From: Himantopus leucocephalus | Taxonomy: Eukaryota; Chordata; Aves; Charadriiformes; Recurvirostridae | NCBI GenBank assembly: GCA_003993805.1 | Contig: RSEF01000001.1 | Location: 64,298,093 to 64,362,092, forward strand | Direction of reading: 5' to 3' | DNA length: 64,000 nucleotides | Part shown: piece after piece, positions 12,567-23,419 of the stretch | Position numbering within the stretch: the stretch's first letter is position 1 | How the letters are laid out: the number at the start of each line of letters is the position of its first letter | Made by a program: the position numbers and the translations under genes | Notes under the pieces: generated by a model | Told to the model about the DNA's origin: nothing | Databases searched by the model: none | Seen by the model: only the letters and a program-made list of their open reading frames with translations

Positions 12567-13302
12567 TATGGACTGGGTAAATGGTTGGTGAGAGGGTGGA
12601 AAATTGGTTAGGCTTAAACAGTGGCAATCAGTAGTAGCAAGCCCAGCTGGCAGACCCTTACTTATTAGTCCTCAGGGACTAACGCTGGGCCAATATCGCT
12701 TTATCATGATTGTTAGCAACCAGGGTGATGAGATAGAGCTTCCTGGCAAGGTTGCAGATGATACCAAACCAAGGGGAGCAGCTGCCATGCTGGAGGGTAC
12801 AACTGCTATTCAGAGGGGCTATAAAAACAGGCTGTAAAAATGAGCTGACAGGACCATGAAGTTCTAGAGAGGCAAATGCCAAGTCGCCCACCAGGGATAG
12901 AATAACCCCATGCAACAGTGCAGGCCAGGGACTAACTGGCTGGAAAGCAGCTTTGCACAAAAAACCCAAGAGGTCCTGGTCAATAAGAACTGAACATGAC
13001 TAAGCAGTGTGTCCTTGTAGCAAAGAAGGTCAACCATGTACTGGGCTGTATTAACAAGAGGGTAGGCAGCAGGTTGAGGGAAATGATTATTCCCCTCTGC
13101 CTAACACTTCTGAGACTGCATGTGGAGTGTTGTGTTGAGTTTTGAGTTCCCCAGTACAAGAGATATTAACATACAGGAAAAATTCAAAACTTCACTGGGC
13201 AAGGCCCTGAGCAACCTGTCCTAATTGGTATTGTCTGAGTGGAAGGTTGGACTAGGTCATCTCCGAAGTTCCTTTCCAATCTGGATGGCTCCCTGTTTCT
13301 AT
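12567..13302 (+). mobile_element. Old CR1 LINE fragment (second of the pair) with reverse-transcriptase remnant
   Basis: This copy starts further upstream in CR1 than its neighbour. It runs through the last part of the ORF2 reverse transcriptase, then 'tgtccttgtagcaaagaagg' (about 13009), 'ctgggctgtattaacaagag' (about 13041), 'gagactgcatgtggagtgtt' (about 13112) and 'ttgagttccccagtacaaga'. It then jumps to 'gggcaaggccctgagcaacc' (about 13197), 'ggttggactaggtcatctcc' (about 13244) and a worn 3' end. Roughly 250 bp of the usual CR1 3' region is missing near 13185, so there is an internal deletion. Because the 'ctgcat...gtgt...agtt' block occurs in both this and the preceding copy, they are two overlapping copies and not one broken element. 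Confidence 0.8.
12604..12837 (+). pseudogene. CR1 ORF2 reverse-transcriptase fragment
   Basis: The 77-codon frame holds 'SPQG' near residues 22-25 and 'VADDTK' at residues 50-55, followed by 'LEGTTAIQR' at 63-71. In CR1-type reverse transcriptases the order is a PQG-containing motif, a Y/F-ADD catalytic motif (here with V in the first position), then a helix ending in 'AIQ.D'. The two aspartates of the catalytic motif (codons at 12757-12762) survive. The frame stops soon after and nothing upstream of the palm is present, so it cannot be active. The ATG is accidental. Confidence 0.7.
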
Positions 13303-14505
13303 CTCTTGAGATACACAAAACTCTGATAAACAATCTGTAACCTGATCTAATTTTGAAGTTGGCCTACATTGAGAGATCCTGCTCTACCTATGTTAGCCTT
13401 TGACATATGATCCTAGTGAACGACATCTTTGTACATTCACCTGCACAAATCCAATGTCATTCAAAATAAGCCTGTTAACAGTTCATAAAACATATTGACA
13501 TACAACCAAATTGATGCATAAGCAAGTCTATTTGCTCCTGACTTCTGGTGGCTGTCCCCATTTATACGGAAGAAGGTCTAAATATATACTTACAATATTA
13601 TTGTCATTTTGACTACTGTAACGTTCTCTGCAAGACTTCAAGTTGTCCTTATGGTTCTCCTGGACCTTCTTTGCCACATCTGCCAGCTCTGAGCAAACCT
13701 CATGCATGGCTGCAAGCACAGTAACAGCATCAGAAGCCTATGTCTAGGCCTTGAACTGAACTCCAAGCATCCTAAGTTTGAGAAGATGTTGACCACCTCC
13801 TACTGATATACTAGCTGTTGAAAACCAGGCCAGTTATGCAGGCTTAGAGCCCATTGCCTCAGGAAGAACCCGTTTTAGCAAAAAAGAAGTTTCTTCTGGG
13901 TTTTCCTGGCTTCTGCTGGGCAAATCTTTCGGAAATACCGCAGGCACTCAGGAGCGTCAGTTCCACTGACTTTCAATTGGATGTACCCCCTTAAGATGCT
14001 TAGGAGGTTCTGAAACTGTTGCATATTGGAAGGAAATTAAATAGCTCTGCAAGACAAGGCAAAACAGGTTGCAGAGCTGGCAAAGGAAACTCAGCTGACA
14101 TTATCTTGAATCAATTCCTTGCCCACATGCTTTTTTTAACAGTTCTGAAAAAGGTTCTGTACCCTCTTCAGCTCAACTGCTTGTGACCTTACCTCATCAG
14201 AATAAGGAGATCCTCTTGCTGTCCATGAATAATTCTCCTCTTGTCATGGCCCTGCACTGGTCATTGGAGAGAGGGACACAAGCAAAAAAAATGAATTGTT
14301 TCATTCATCACAGAAGAAAATTTGAAGGTGAGACAGGGAGGGAAGATGGGAGACTGGACTAAAAAGGTCTGCAAAATTGTTTCAGATGGTTGCTGGCGTA
14401 GTAGGCACTTTATGAAACTTAAAATGCTGCACTAAATAGCAAACTGAGAGGGTTTTTTCCCTTTCTTATATTGCTTTCTCTTACATGCAGTAACTTCTTA
14501 CCCTG
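13303..14505. other. Gene-free unique sequence
   Basis: No gene is recognised. The only frame over 60 codons is on the minus strand (13528-13719, 63 codons) and has no clear match. The rest looks like unconstrained non-coding DNA. Confidence 0.5.
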
Positions 14506-15596
14506 TGTGGTGGGTTGACCGTGGCTGAATGCCAGGTACTCACCAAATCAACTCTGTCACTCCCCTCCTCAGCTGGACAGGAGAGAGAAAACATAATGAA
14601 AACTCATGGGTCAAGATAAGGACAGGGAGAGATCACTCAGCAATTACCGTCATGGGTAAAGCAGACTCAACTTGGGGAAAATGAATTTAACTTATTACCA
14701 ATTAAATCAGAGTAGGATAATGAGAAATAAAACCAAATCTTAAAAAAACACCTTCCTCCCACGACTCTCTTCTTCCCAGGTTCAACTGCACTCCTGATTT
14801 TCTCTATCTCCTCCTTCCTAGCAGTGCAGGGGGATGGGGAAAGGATGTTGCTGTCAGTTCATCACACGTTGTTTCTGCCACTCCTTCCTCCTCAGGGGGA
14901 GGACTCCTCACACTCTTCCCCTGCTCCAGCATGGGGTCCCTCCCATGGGGGACAGTCCTCCATGAACTTCTCTAACATGGAGTCCTTCCCACAGGCTGAA
15001 GTTCTTCATGGACTGCTCCAGAGTGGGTCATCTCCACAGGGTGCAGTCCTTCAGGAACAGACTGCTCCAGCGTGGGCCCCCCCCAGGGTCACAGGTCCTG
15101 CCAGAAGACCTGCTCCAGCATGGGCTTTCCACAGGGTGACAGCCTCCTTCGGGCATCTATTTGTTCCAGCGTAGGGTCCTCCACAGGCTGCAGGTGGATA
15201 TCTATTCCACCACTAACCTCCACGGGATGCAGCAGAACAGCCTACCTCACCATGGTCTTCACCACGAGCTGTAGAGGAATCTCTTCTCCGGTGCCTAGAG
15301 CACCTCCTCCCCATTCTTTTTCACTGACCTTGGTGTCTAAAGAGTTGTTTCTTTCACATATTTTTACTTCTCTCTCTGGCTGCACTTGCTGTTGCACAGT
15401 AACTTTTTCTCCTTCTTAACTATCCTATCACAGAGGTGCTACCACCATCACTGATGCCCTTGGCTAGTGGTGGGTCTGAGTTGGAGCCGGCTGGCATTGG
15501 CTCTATCGGACATGAGGGAAACTTCTAGCAGCTTCTCACAGAAGCCACCCCTGTAGCCCCCCCGCTACCAAAACCTTGCCATGTAAACCCAATACA
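14506..15596 (-). mobile_element. Long solo LTR of an avian endogenous retrovirus-like element
   Basis: On the minus strand it begins TGTATTGGGTTTACATGGCA, runs through 'ggttttggtagcgggggggc' and 'gaagctgctagaagtttccc', and ends 'ggtcaacccaccaca'. These landmarks belong to a long LTR that I know to be widespread in birds. The ends are TG...CA. The centre carries a tandem array (separate entry). No matching target-site duplication is visible: CCCTG lies on the left and TCCAC on the right. The site has therefore decayed, or the ends are off by a few bases, or the element recombined. No retroviral coding sequence adjoins it. The 116- and 115-codon plus-strand frames here are low-complexity artefacts of the array. 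Confidence 0.85.
14921..15235. repeat. Tandem array of 42-52 bp units inside the LTR
   Basis: The core 'ctccagcatgggt'-like word recurs near 14923, 14970, 15013, 15063, 15111, 15163 and 15205, with spacings of 47, 43, 50, 48, 52 and 42 bases. Between cores lie variants of 'tccacagggtgcagtcct'. The units differ from one another, so the array is old and belongs to the family, not to this insertion. It generates open but meaningless frames rich in Ser, Pro and Gln. Confidence 0.85.
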
Positions 15597-18500
15597 TCCA
15601 CATTTCACATGTAGTCCTGAAAAGCAAGTCTGAGACATAATTTCTAAAGCTATGCGCTGCTTCCAAATAATTTATACAAAGAGACTTTATAAATATCCAG
15701 ACATGTCACTCCTCTGCTATGCACCAAGAACAGATTTGTTCAAATGCACCTCATGTAATTAGGGTGCTTAGGAAAGGCAAAGATACAGAAGTGCAATAAA
15801 ACTCAAAGGCTGTCAATGCTTAACAAACTATATAATGAAACAATAATATATTAGGTAGGGAGGAGGGAGTCCAAAACAATGGCAATAAAAAAAAAAAAAA
15901 GGTGTAAATAAGCATTTAATTGTATCACACATGAAAGAGAGACTGCTGCACGGCTTACTGGTGATATGTAACCCTCCTTTTTGGAAGTCCTGTATGAGTT
16001 TGTGTTCTTTTCTTCCATGAGCAGCTCAAGTACACAACAGGGGATGAAAGCGGCCATGCAATCTTTTCTAACATCAGTTATGGTACTGTTATCCCCTCTG
16101 TAGGGGAACGTATCCCTCCTCAGAAGGCCCGTGCGATGCTGCCGTGTCACTTCAGTACCTCTTAGCCTTGTGAGATAGGTGTTGCTGCTTTCTCATTGGA
16201 GTCCTGCTAGGGAGTGGTTGAAAGTCAAGATTATTGCTCTGCAGCAGGGATGCAGGGAGATTGTTGCATTTGAGAAGGAAAAGCTGGATTTTCAGATTTT
16301 CTAGGGGAGGCACATCCCCACATCTTTGTGTTTCTTTCTCATCTCTCCACCTTCCAGTAAAAAAAAAAAAAAAAAAGTTTNGTTTGTGAATGCAAAGGCC
16401 ACCCATAACAGGGAGTACAGATGTGACATTTGAACATCCTGGAGCTGCAAAGCGGAGCTTAGCCGGAACAGAGGCTCAAATCACTTTCCATTTTAGTGCA
16501 AGTCCCACAGCTGACTCTCAAGGACAAGTTGTCTGGCTTCTGCAATTCTACGAGCCAGGCAGGAGGGCATGGTGGCAGGTCAAAGAGCTAAACAAGAAGT
16601 ACAGCGAGAGGCACACAAAAGAAGTGAGAGGCTACACAGGAATGCCCAGCTGCATAATCCAATATGCAAAGGTCCCAGATGGAAAATCTTGGTCAGTGAT
16701 GACTGAGCCAAAAGCAGCTGAGAAAGAAGCTTTTTTTTGCCTTAAATGTTTTTGCACCCAACCCTTCAAGTGACTCGGTGGCAGCTGCCATAACTGCACA
16801 AGAATTCCAATTTGATAAGGTAGTAGGACTGGACAGAAGGATGAAATAAGGGCAGAGGGAGTGAGAAGGGACAGTGAAGGCTTTTATTTTATATCAAAGA
16901 TTCTTTTCATGGGTGCTGTAGACCATTAGTTCCATGAAATAGATACCTTTCAAAAAGCTGGCCAAAAGATAGCTCCCAAGAGGAGATGCCAACATCCCAC
17001 CCTCTCCTCTGAGCTGCAACAGCCAAAGGCTGAGTGAACTTCAGTAAGCATCAACTACTTACCAAAAATCAAGGTGGTGTAATTACAGAGGGGAAGGTGG
17101 GGGAGCCTGAGGACAGAGGCGGGCACCAGGCACAGCCCTAGCTGAATATCTACCATGAGAACTGGTAGGAAATTAGGACCTGATAAAAGGCTGTTTTCCT
17201 ACAACATGGTGAGGATGCTGCTGTGTTTTCCTTACTGCTGTATCTTCCTCCGACTTCTCCCTTTGTGGTACACGTGGACTCCACACCAGCAAGCAGGTAA
17301 ACAGCTCATAAAGGGAGCAAAGAAGAGATTCAGCTTGTCCCAGCTTTTGGACAGGGTTTTTTAGCCCAGGGAGGCCAAAGTGCATTCCCAGATGCTGTCA
17401 GCAGCTCCAGCAGGATGGTGGCTTTGGGAGATTATCCACAGGCAGATGAAGCTCAGTACTACTTAGCCTCTAGCAGGGTCCTGCAGATGAGCTCTGTGTG
17501 ATCAACGGGAAGGGAAGACCACCCAGCCATGGGATGACCAGCTGCACCATATGAGGCGGGCTACGTACCCCACCGAGCCGTGCTGTGAGGAAAGGATGCC
17601 ATTCTCCCGCTCCCCTGGGAAGTCTGCTTTCACACTTACACTGGCGTTACAAAGAGGAGGGACAAAGTCCTGGCGCCACCAATGTCAGTAGGAAAAACAG
17701 ACCCCAAAGAAGGAAAAGGGAGAAATCTGCACACTTTCATCCTTCTCTCTCCCTGCTCCCACACAAACCTCAACACCTGCTTTTTATTTTACCTTGTCCC
17801 CACTGCACTGCCCCTTTTCTTGGGGTGCACACTGCAGCACGGCAGCCTGGTGTGCGAGGCTGTAATCCCCACTACGTATCTGACTCCCTCCGCTCCCCAC
17901 TGCCTTTCGCTAGATTGTCACAACTTGACGTTATTGTAACGGTGATTTGGAAACAGAGGATAGGATGCATTTAATTATACATTTTAGTTGTAGGCTGCAA
18001 GGCTGACAGCTTGTCTTTAATAACCAAACACTTGGTGATAATCAAACAAACCTTTTGAGTTGAGCTGATGAAGTGCCAGCTGGGAGGAGCACGGCCTTCT
18101 CCAAGCACTGCGAAAACACTCAGACACCAGCTTGCCTCCAGGGCAAGGACCGCAGTGCTGCGCTGCCCAGAAAGCTCAACAGCCAAAGTGCACCTTTAAG
18201 TTGAGCTCTCTGGCTGTTGCCTACCAAAGGACTGTAAGGAAGCTGTAGTTTTTGGAAACTTTATGTTGACTGATAGCTGAGAGACAATAGCTCCATTGCT
18301 TTTCTTTTCATGATGTCCCACTGGAGCCGTCCATATTCCCTTACCCTCCATTCAACATCCAAATATTCTCACTGGTGTTTTTTTACCAGTTAAAGACTGA
18401 GCAAGGGTTACCATTGGAACCATGTGCAACGATTGAAGGATTCTTAAAGATTATGACAGAGAAGCAACAACTCTCTCTATGGTGATATTTCACCTTTATC

Positions 18501-19320
18501 TGATTGCCCATCTCAGATAAATCCCACACTAGGGTATCTTTCCCAGCCAGCTCTGAATTTACCCACCCCTCTGCACTGCAGTGCTTATAGAAGCAGTCTT
18601 TCACATAAACACTGCAACCTTTCCAGAACACAAACCAAAACATTTCTGTGCCTCCTAAGAACTTTCAGCGCACTCCTGGTGCTTTTTGCAGCCCTCATCA
18701 ACCTCTTCCTCTCTGGTGGACAAATCCTGGCTGCAAAACCCCAAGCTTTTCCACAGATGCCCTTTGTCTCCACTGACAGTCAAAGCTCCAGGTACAAACA
18801 TCTTCAGGCTCTTGAGAAACACAGCCAAGCTTTACAGCACTGGAAAGTCTTTGGAAGCAGCTTTAACTCTGTGTACACACCTTCACAGGATGTATCTAGA
18901 CACCTCTTTTGTACGGCCCGGAGCCAAGATGTTCTTCTGTGATACATCCCACACTGCCAGTACCAGTGGTACACTGGAAGTTATGTTTCCTGTGACTGCA
19001 GAGACTGTGATGACTGCTGGACCATTGCTGGATAAGGAAATTACTGACACAGTGAAGACTCATTTGGAAGCACTATAATCAGTTTCTCCCTGTTCCTCTC
19101 ACTACCTACATGAGAAACTGGTTATTTCATTCCTAAGAAGGAAAAGAAAGGAAGGGTGTGCTCTGTGATAGCTGAACAAGAATAATAATCAGAATAGTGA
19201 ACGACAGAGAAATGTTTCTCAAGAGGGGGACATCTGTCAATATTGCAAAATTATTTGCTCTGCTTTATGTAAAAAATAAACAAGATATGATCCTCTACAG
19301 GAATGAAGACTCTCTTAAAA
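15597..19320. other. Gene-free unique sequence
   Basis: No gene is recognised. It contains two poly(A) runs (15887-15900 and 16359-16376, the second followed by an ambiguous base N at 16381). Frames of 127-130 codons (16390-16773, 17585-17974, 18686-19078) show no domain I know. The stretch about 17930-18060 is TAAT-rich and resembles conserved non-coding DNA, but this cannot be tested here. Confidence 0.5.
16359..16381. repeat. Poly(A) run with adjacent ambiguous base
   Basis: Eighteen A residues are followed by GTTT and then an N at 16381. The N next to a homopolymer suggests unresolved base calling, not biology. There is no clear retrotransposed body upstream on the same strand. Confidence 0.9.
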
Positions 19321-22300
19321 TCCTCTCTAGAGCTCCCGTCTCTCTAGAGGATCGTTTCCTTGCTCAGTCCAGATAGAGTAGCGTTCTTGTTCCATTGAAT
19401 TTCATTCTTTCCTTCTCTCAGAGGACAACGCTCCTGGATGACTTTTTCCTGTCTAAACTCCTGATGAACAACCAAATGACAGGTCACTGAGTCTAGTTAG
19501 GAAGCCAGAGGATGGGAAGTCCAGCTCCGTCTCTTCCCATGCTTTTTCCCTCTGTTATTCAAAAGGGAGAAAATCACCCCTCAGGCAGTTACTCACAAGT
19601 CCTGGGGGAGCATGGGCATCTTTAAAATTCTGTGGGCTTTTCCATACTCACCCCCCTGGCACCAGGCAGTGATGCTGGCGTGGATGGACTGGGTAGTTTT
19701 GAAAGTTACAGGTGGTGGGAAGCTCCCCTCGCTGAAGCCTCTGCATGCATGTGCTGTACAGCGAACCTGCTGCCTCTGCTGATTGACCACAGCAGCTTCA
19801 CTCCGTCACCTTTCCTCTGGTCACAGGATGCTCAATGCTCAACCCTTTTGCACGAAATTTGGATCAAGGTCTCCAATGGATGACTCATTCTGGAGTCATC
19901 TCTTTTTCCAGTTTTCCCATTGTTCAGGCTTGGAGTTGTGATAAAGATGTAACTATAGCATGAAAAAGGTACAAATTTAGCAACAGCTCAAAAAAGTGTT
20001 CCAAACACAGCCCCACTTTCAGGGGAGAGGAAATAAGTCAAGACTTAGGTACATGTCTCACACTTACCTTGTAATTTGCCAGCATAGGCCTTTTTGTAGT
20101 ACAGCTGTGACAATATTTAAATATAGTAATTTTGAATCTGAATTATAGATGATGTTTTGTACTTTAACAGTTCTCAGTGGCTAAATATTTATCTTTTCCT
20201 CTTTCAGGTGTCTCCTTTTGTTGGCAAATTTCCAGTTCTCTCTGCGTTACTTCTCTCCTTTGGAAATACTGCATTGAATAAGGATCTCTCTTCTTCAGAG
20301 CCTGGCTCCTCTTTCACCTGGCTCCTGCGGTGAAAGTAATTAAGAGCAATTGGTTGCTATAGAAATATTAATATTTATTATTGGTACTGCAGTAATATCC
20401 TGAGGCTTCAACAGCTGTAATATAAATATGTGTGAGAGTAAGAACTGTGACAGTGCCAGCTGAGGATTATTACTTCGACCACAAGGTCAAGACCCCTGCC
20501 ATCATGTAGACATACTCTGAAAACAGTGAAGCAGGGAACCTTCCAGGGCAAACTGTAAAACACACTTATAATGCATGCAATACAAATGCAATCATTTTAA
20601 GCCCCGCTTCTCTTGAGAGGATCTCTGGGAACTGATATCTGCGAATTGTTTTTTTGAGAAGTTGAAGAATATGGGTTGAAAGAAAGAAAATCCTCCATTT
20701 AAACTTCTTTACCATGGGTCAGCTTACTTTCTGCAATTGTGATACGTGCTTCATTCTGCTGAAAGTTAACTGCAATCATTAGGAAAGGTTGTCATGACAT
20801 AAGCACAGTAAAGGAGCTTTCTTATCTTGATGTCCCTGGCCTAGTAAACCACCGTGCTACAGTGTTAAACACTAATATTTCTTGCTAAGTGTATCAGCCC
20901 CACAAAAGGCTAGTATTTTCCTTTTGAGGCAGAATGTAAAGGTGAGATTTGTGAAAGCAGATAGCATCCATCCCACCTTGCTATCACTGCTGCCTGCAGT
21001 ATTACTTATTTTGGCCAAGAGTGAAGCAATTTTTAATGCCCCACTCCAACCTGCTATTTTGTCCAGAAAGAGAGCCAGCATGAAAATCATACCACTGCAG
21101 TAGGTCCCAGCTGATACACTTTCAAGATATCACAACAGAAAGGCTACAAATAAAATCCTCACCTTTTTTTTAAAAAAAGAACATTTTATGTGTGTCTGTT
21201 TTTTCAAATCACATTATAATATTTTGAAGAACATGAGACATTGTTTCAGGGAAATTCCTCTGCCTTTAAAAGACTGTTTGTCATGCAAAAAGCACTTTGA
21301 AGAAAATTTTCACCCACTTTAGTGCATTAGTGTATTCCTACTTATGTACACACAGATTAAGAGGATATACACACTGTGTATGTGTGTGAGTGAGTTTCTA
21401 ACAGCTTTATGTATTTACCGATGAGTCAAGATGATTTTGGTGAGATCATGGAAGAGAAAGATAATGCACTTTTAATGTATAAACGGATTTTATGAAAATG
21501 ACAAGGGCCAATCATTCTAATTAGATAACAAAGAGAGAACAAGATGTAATAGGATTAAAGGGACACTGTCAAATTATATTTTAGAAACCATTTAATTGCA
21601 AAAATTCCATATTCTGACAACTTACACTTTCAATAACATGTCCTGGTTTTGAGATTATTTAAAATTATCTTGAGAAGGAAATTTCAACTTTCTGTTTATT
21701 TTTGGAAGAAACTAAGAAATGTGAAAACTGGTTTCTGTGTACAGAGGTCATGTAAGCAGTTATATGTTGAAAAGTTTGTTGGTTTTTACATAAATAAACT
21801 AGAGAAAAATAATTTATTCTATTCTGCCAACTATAGCAAAATTTTCATTTTGCTTCCTTTCAAACACATGAAATATTTTTTAAGAGATGTGGTATTTTTC
21901 AAATAGGCAAAGGAAAATGCCAGTGTACTGTTTATGTTGCATTGTACCTGCTATGCTACTGCCTGTGTCCCAGCGATACAATTTAGGATATGTTTTCAAA
22001 AAGAAATGTTGATTCTGGGTATTTCCTTCTGCAAGCTCCAATTTGAGACAACTGAAAAAGCCCACTTTTCAGACTTGCACTTCTTAGTTCTTTCTGAAAA
22101 TGAGGTTCCAGCTCACTGTCTCAGAAAATGGAGGCCCCTAAAATGAATGGCTGTTTTGGAAAACTTTGTTATTTTTTAAACTGCATAAACTCTTCCAGAA
22201 GTAACATGTCAGAGAGTTAAGAAGAAATATTCTGTCTCTTTTTGGTATTTTTCCTCAAACGTGTCATTTGGTCACAGTAATTCTTCTGAGGAATGGTGGA

Positions 22301-23034
22301 CTAACTGTGGTATGCTAACACAATCGTAAACATCCTCTTTTTTGTCTTGCACAGATACAAATCTAGTTTTAAAATTCTGTTATGTAAGTGTATTAGCTAG
22401 TCTGCCCTAAAAACATAGCTGACAGCCGGAAATGTCCCAGTTCAAAATATTTTTCAGTGACATTAAACTTTTTTGTCAATTTTTTCTTGTTTGTCTTGAT
22501 TTTTTTTCTTTTTTCTTTTTTTAATGCCACAGAAATATTCCCTGTTTTTAGTTAAGAACAAAGATAAAATATGAACCGATTTTTTTAAAAAGGAAAAATA
22601 CTTACTGTTTCCTAACCAGCTGAAATTTTTTCCTAGAGTAGACCTGCCGTGGGATGCTGCTAGGTACCGATGAGAACTGTTTTCCATTCCTGGCACTGCT
22701 ATTAAAAAAAACAACTTATTGACGAATACGAGGGAGTGCAAATAAAAGCAATAGAAACCATTTATGCCTAGATAATATGAGAGCTAGGGATGAGAGCAGT
22801 GAGGGCTAAGGGTCATGTTAGGTAACTGAATGACTAGATGAACTGGCATACAGAGAAAGATGAAGGAAGCTAGGCGTGACTAGATTGTCTAAACAGAAGT
22901 GAATTGCCAATGGCATAGCAGACTATATGTATTCATAATAAGGAAGAAATAATAAAGAGAGAAGGGTGCTGTTTATGGTGACATAACTGGTCGTGACTTG
23001 ACTATTGCCATAGCCTGAAGATCTTGAATACACA
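19321..23034. other. Gene-free, AT-rich unique sequence
   Basis: No gene or young repeat is recognised. The intervals 20330-20520 and 21390-21640 are AT-rich, low in CpG and full of homeodomain-like words (TAATTA, ATTAAT, TTAATTG), as is typical of conserved non-coding elements in gene deserts. Conservation itself is not visible from one sequence. An imperfect inverted repeat built on CTCTAGAG words lies at 19320-19351. Confidence 0.45.
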
Positions 23035-23419
23035 AGAGATGTAGCAAGGGAAACTTCCTGACAATGAGATCTTCAGGTTGTTCAAAATTACAAAGCAGGT
23101 GAAGGAAGTCCCGTTGCCTGAGGCTAGACTGGGCAATAGTTCAACCTGCTGAGTACATATTTTACTGTTTCTTGAAATTCAGATAAGGAAGTTCTAGGAA
23201 ATGTTTTCGATGGCAAAGCCAAAGTAAAAACCGAGATGTGCTTCAGAGTTAAAACTGTCCTTGTTCCACTAAAGCTCGACAGAGACGTTTCAAGAAAGGA
23301 CCTTTCTGTGACTCTCAGCTCCTGTCACATGTGCAAACAGAGAGTGCAGGTATCAAGCCTTTGGAGGTAAGATGAACTGGATGATGCAGTAGATCTTTTC
23401 CATCTCTAATTTTCATGAG
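23035..23419 (+). mobile_element. Ancient CR1/L3-like LINE 3' end
   Basis: Weak but ordered landmarks are present: 'agggaaacttcctgacaatg' (23047), 'aggttgttcaaaattacaaa' (about 23074), 'gaaggaagtcccgttgcctg' (about 23101), and at the end 'tttggaggtaagatgaactg' with 'gatgcagtagatcttttcca' and 'tctctaattttcatgag' (to 23419). This is the pattern of the LINE 3' end ('cttcctgacaat', 'ggaagt..gttgcct', 'gactagatgatctttt', 'ttctatga') after heavy decay. It could be a very old CR1 or an L3 relative. Boundaries are rough. Confidence 0.45.

Noticed and set aside
14824..15419. 116- and 115-codon overlapping plus-strand frames
   Set aside because: They lie wholly inside the minus-strand LTR and are produced by its tandem array.
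19320..19351. Imperfect inverted repeat with CTCTAGAG words
   Set aside because: The arms match only in part (about 7 bp exact), within chance expectation.
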